In this document: piece by piece, positions 61,649 to 64,000 of the stretch
How the letters are laid out: every line of letters begins with the position of its first letter
Position numbering within the stretch: position 1 is the first letter of the stretch
NCBI GenBank assembly: GCA_016199985.1
Contig: JACQFQ010000043.1
Span: 124,001-188,000 of the forward strand
Direction of reading: 5' to 3'
DNA from: Verrucomicrobiota bacterium
GTDB taxonomy: Bacteria > Verrucomicrobiota > Verrucomicrobiia > Limisphaerales > UBA11320
DNA length: 64,000 nucleotides
Notes under the pieces: model-generated
Database searches by the model: none
What the model was told of the DNA's origin: nothing
The model's input: only the letters and a program-made list of their open reading frames with translations
Translations under genes and position numbers: made by a program

Positions 61649-64000
61649 ATGTTGGAACTGGACGACAGTCTTTTGTTGAAGGAATACGTCGAGCGCGGCT
61701 CTGAGGAAGCCTTTGCCGCGCTCGTCGCGCGGCACGTCAATAAGGTCTATTCGATCGCGCTGCGCCACACGCGCAATGCGCATCAAGCCGAGGAAATCAC
61801 GCAGGCGGTCTTCGTCACCCTGGCAAGGAAATCCCGGCAGTTGGGCAAACGAGTCATCCTCTCCGGTTGGTTGTGTCGAACGGCGCGGCTGTCCGCGATG
61901 ACCTTCGTTCGCAGCGAAACCCGCCGAACCCGGCGCGAACAGGAGGCGCACTTGCAAAACTTGTTGAACGAAAGCGAATCCGAGGTCTGGCCTCAAATCG
62001 CTCCCCTCCTGGACGCGGCGCTGGCTGGATTGAGCGAAGCGGACCACGATGCCGTCGCGCTGCGTTTCTTGGATGGCAAGAGCATGAAAGAAGTCGGCGT
62101 CGCCTTGGGCGCCAGTGAAGACGCGGTCAAGATGCGTGTCAATCGCGCCGTGGAGAAGCTGCGAATCTTCTTCACCCGGCGCGGGATTGTTTGCTCCGCG
62201 GCGGTTCTGACGGCGGCGATTTCGGCCAATGCGGTTCAGGCTGCGCCCATCGGATTGGCTGTCTCGGTTTCAGCCGCGGCCGCTCTTTCCGGAACCGCGA
62301 TTGCCGCCACCGCAACCACGACGGCCGCGAAAGTCACCGCCCTGATCACCGCCCAAAAAACCCTAATCGCCGGCGTTGCGGTCGTCGCAGTCGCAGCGGG
62401 GGTTGCCATCTATTGGATTCAACAGCTGGCCGCCGCGCCTCCCGTTGGAGTTGACGGCTCTCTGTTGCCTCAATCCCAACCGGCTGTTCTCGCTGCGTCT
62501 CCCCGCGAAACTCTGCCCATCGCGCTCGCCAACGATTCCTTCCTGGGCGTTCTATCGGACAAGAAGTTCCTCGTGGAGTTCGATCGGAACACGCGGCGCA
62601 CGAGCAATTCCGCTCCAGCCATTCACATCAAGTGCCTCGTGGCCCCGACTTCGAACGGTTCCGCCGATTTCCTCAAATCACTCACCAGCTTCGTGGGCAG
62701 GGGTCTCGCGGCTTCGCGTGTGGGTGTTTACGCCGTCACCGACGGTTCCCCGCTCTCAGGCCAGCGCATTCGTGTCACTGGATGGATGAAAACGAGCGCG
62801 GTGGGCAATTGGGCGGGCGCGTCTCTGAGCGTCACAAGGGTGAATGGCGATAGCGGCGCCTGGGACCTAATGCACGATCGGCCGCTGCACGGCACGAAGG
62901 AATGGCAACAGGTCGAATTCATCGTCGATGTCCCGAAGGAGCCCTGCGCCATTACGCTCATGCCCACGCTTTACGGCACGGGCGAAATGTGGGCCGACGG
63001 ATTCCAAATCGATATCGCGCCGCCCAACACTCCTGCCACCGACGTCGGGCGCTGGACCATTTGGAGCCAGTGTCCCGCCGACTTTTCCATTGCGCTTGAT
63101 CCCGCTGTGACTCGCAACGGCCATCCGGCGTTGCGTATCGCTTACGTTTCATCCGAGCCACCGGAAAAATATTCTTTCGTGTGGTGGGGGAAGCATGAAT
63201 ACGACCTGGATACGTTCCGAAAATATCTCGGTCACACCGTGCGCATGAGCGTCTGGGCCAAATCGGAAGACGTAATGCCGAGGGCCGGGCTCGATTTCCA
63301 ACCCAAGGATCTCAACGGCAAGCGTCTGAAAACGTTGCGGTCGACCGATCGCATTCTTGGCGCCACGGATTGGAGGGAGTACTCCATCGTCTGTGACATT
63401 CCTGAGGAAACCAAGGATTTCCAAACCGCCGTCTTCATGTACGGCGACGGCAAACTTTGGGTGGATACGAACTCTTTTAAGTGGGAGATCGTCGGGACCC
63501 TCCCGGCTCGGAAGCAACTTAGCCCAGCCTCGCGGCACATCACTCAACCGGGTGATTTGATTTTCGCTTCGTCCGGCAACAGCCGTGCCTCCGAAGGCGT
63601 CGCCAACGCGATCGACAATAATAAGAACACCAAGTATTTGAACTGGGACAGCGGTCGCGACGGTAATCAGATCGGCGCCTTCTCGCCTTCTGGCTTCGCC
63701 GTCCAACCGGCCGTAGGTCCCACGGTGGTCACGGGGATGGGTATTCAGTCCGCGAACGACGCGGATGATCGCGATCCGGATGTCGTGATTCTCGAAGGCT
63801 CCAATGACAGGAATCTCACCAGCTACGAGAGCGGCATCTGGACGCCTATTACAACGATCAGCAACATTGCGGCAGGCTTCACTGATCGCTTCCAGTCTCA
63901 GGAATTCCTTTTCTCCAACGCAATTCCATATCGCAATTACCGCTGGCGCGTGGAAGCAACTCGCATCATGGCAAACCGTTGCTGTATGCAGGTCGCCGAA
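61649..64000 (+). CDS. Membrane-spanning ECF sigma factor with extracytoplasmic sensor domains (3' partial)
   Basis: One open frame of 784 codons from the ATG at 61649 to the window edge, no stop reached. Residues ~11-75 are sigma region 2 (YVERGSEEAFAALVARHVNK; HQAEEITQAVFVTLARK). Residues ~118-172 are region 4 (GLSEADHDAVALRFLDGKSM; ASEDAVKMRVNRAVEKL). Residues ~178-258 are hydrophobic and Ala-rich, with the clearest membrane helix at TLIAGVAVVAVAAGVAIYWI. After it come about 525 residues: two beta-sandwich segments of carbohydrate-binding type (~310-440; ~450-620) and a discoidin-like domain (SEGVANAIDNNKNTKYLNWD; RDPDVVILEGSNDRNLTSYE; CCMQVAE). No separate anti-sigma gene is visible. Predicted to sense a surface ligand and control transcription directly. 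Confidence 0.88.
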   Translation, partial: MLELDDSLLLKEYVERGSEEAFAALVARHVNKVYSIALRHTRNAHQAEEITQAVFVTLARKSRQLGKRVILSGWLCRTARLSAMTFVRSETRRTRREQEAHLQNLLNESESEVWPQIAPLLDAALAGLSEADHDAVALRFLDGKSMKEVGVALGASEDAVKMRVNRAVEKLRIFFTRRGIVCSAAVLTAAISANAVQAAPIGLAVSVSAAAALSGTAIAATATTTAAKVTALITAQKTLIAGVAVVAVAAGVAIYWIQQLAAAPPVGVDGSLLPQSQPAVLAASPRETLPIALANDSFLGVLSDKKFLVEFDRNTRRTSNSAPAIHIKCLVAPTSNGSADFLKSLTSFVGRGLAASRVGVYAVTDGSPLSGQRIRVTGWMKTSAVGNWAGASLSVTRVNGDSGAWDLMHDRPLHGTKEWQQVEFIVDVPKEPCAITLMPTLYGTGEMWADGFQIDIAPPNTPATDVGRWTIWSQCPADFSIALDPAVTRNGHPALRIAYVSSEPPEKYSFVWWGKHEYDLDTFRKYLGHTVRMSVWAKSEDVMPRAGLDFQPKDLNGKRLKTLRSTDRILGATDWREYSIVCDIPEETKDFQTAVFMYGDGKLWVDTNSFKWEIVGTLPARKQLSPASRHITQPGDLIFASSGNSRASEGVANAIDNNKNTKYLNWDSGRDGNQIGAFSPSGFAVQPAVGPTVVTGMGIQSANDADDRDPDVVILEGSNDRNLTSYESGIWTPITTISNIAAGFTDRFQSQEFLFSNAIPYRNYRWRVEATRIMANRCCMQVAE

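Noticed and set aside
61235-62047. A 270-codon minus-strand frame.
   Set aside because: Antisense to the sigma domain of the fusion gene, which has strong sigma-70 motifs.

Overview
The window is 64 kb of high-GC bacterial DNA, densely coding, without rRNA, tRNA or CRISPR arrays that I can recognise. The gene content points to the Verrucomicrobiota, most likely the Pedosphaera/Limisphaera side of the phylum (an inference from content, not from a marker gene). Supporting signs are lpxD (an outer membrane with lipid A), mqnA of the futalosine menaquinone route, a c-type cytochrome fused to leucine-rich repeats, a giant FG-GAP/ASPIC-UnbV protein, an ArsM-ArsS arsenosugar pair, two CE15-like esterases, two paralogous Gfo/Idh/MocA oxidoreductases, and secreted proteins ending in 'YQLETS.DLVNW'-type tails.

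Layout. 0-6 kb: housekeeping genes (mutY, rnhC, lpxD, panD), a Gfo/Idh/MocA oxidoreductase and an isolated nuoA-nuoB pair of complex I. 6-16 kb: an AraC regulator, a secreted beta-propeller protein, a two-gene ABC exporter-like module, a 23S/16S-type pseudouridine synthase, a tagaturonate-epimerase-like gene coupled to an aldo/keto reductase, radC and a NicO-type metal transporter. 16.6-25.1 kb: a coherent carbohydrate operon, galK - ytfR - ytfT - yjfF - ytfQ - GH43 glycosidase - galT, with overlapping or tightly spaced genes. It reads as uptake and use of galactofuranose or a similar furanose released outside the cell. 25-34.8 kb: FecR-like protein, second Gfo/Idh/MocA enzyme, purC, a CE15-like lipoprotein esterase followed by an MFS transporter, a cytochrome c-LRR protein, mqnA and an unassigned membrane-anchored protein.

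34.9-48.7 kb: the 1217-aa FG-GAP protein, a tandem Lrp/AsnC (AhbA/B-like) protein with an amidotransferase, Fe-dependent alcohol dehydrogenase and APC permease, then arsM-arsS, a low-molecular-weight phosphatase, an NHL-repeat lyase-like protein and a second CE15-like esterase. 48.9-52.7 kb: an ECF42-type sigma factor with its YCII partner, and a LysR/pirin divergent pair with a textbook T-N11-A box between them. 52.9-61.2 kb: two serine beta-lactamase-fold hydrolases, a phosphodiesterase that has lost its catalytic centre by an in-frame deletion, a double thioredoxin-fold protein, a VOC protein and a fibronectin-III protein.

The most striking object is at the right edge. From 61649 to the window end runs one uninterrupted 784-codon frame that starts as an ECF sigma factor, crosses the membrane near residues 238-258 and continues as more than 500 extracytoplasmic residues resembling carbohydrate-binding and discoidin-like beta-sandwiches. 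It looks like a one-protein surface-sensing sigma factor, with its end outside the window. Immediately upstream lies a decayed tyrosine-recombinase fragment.
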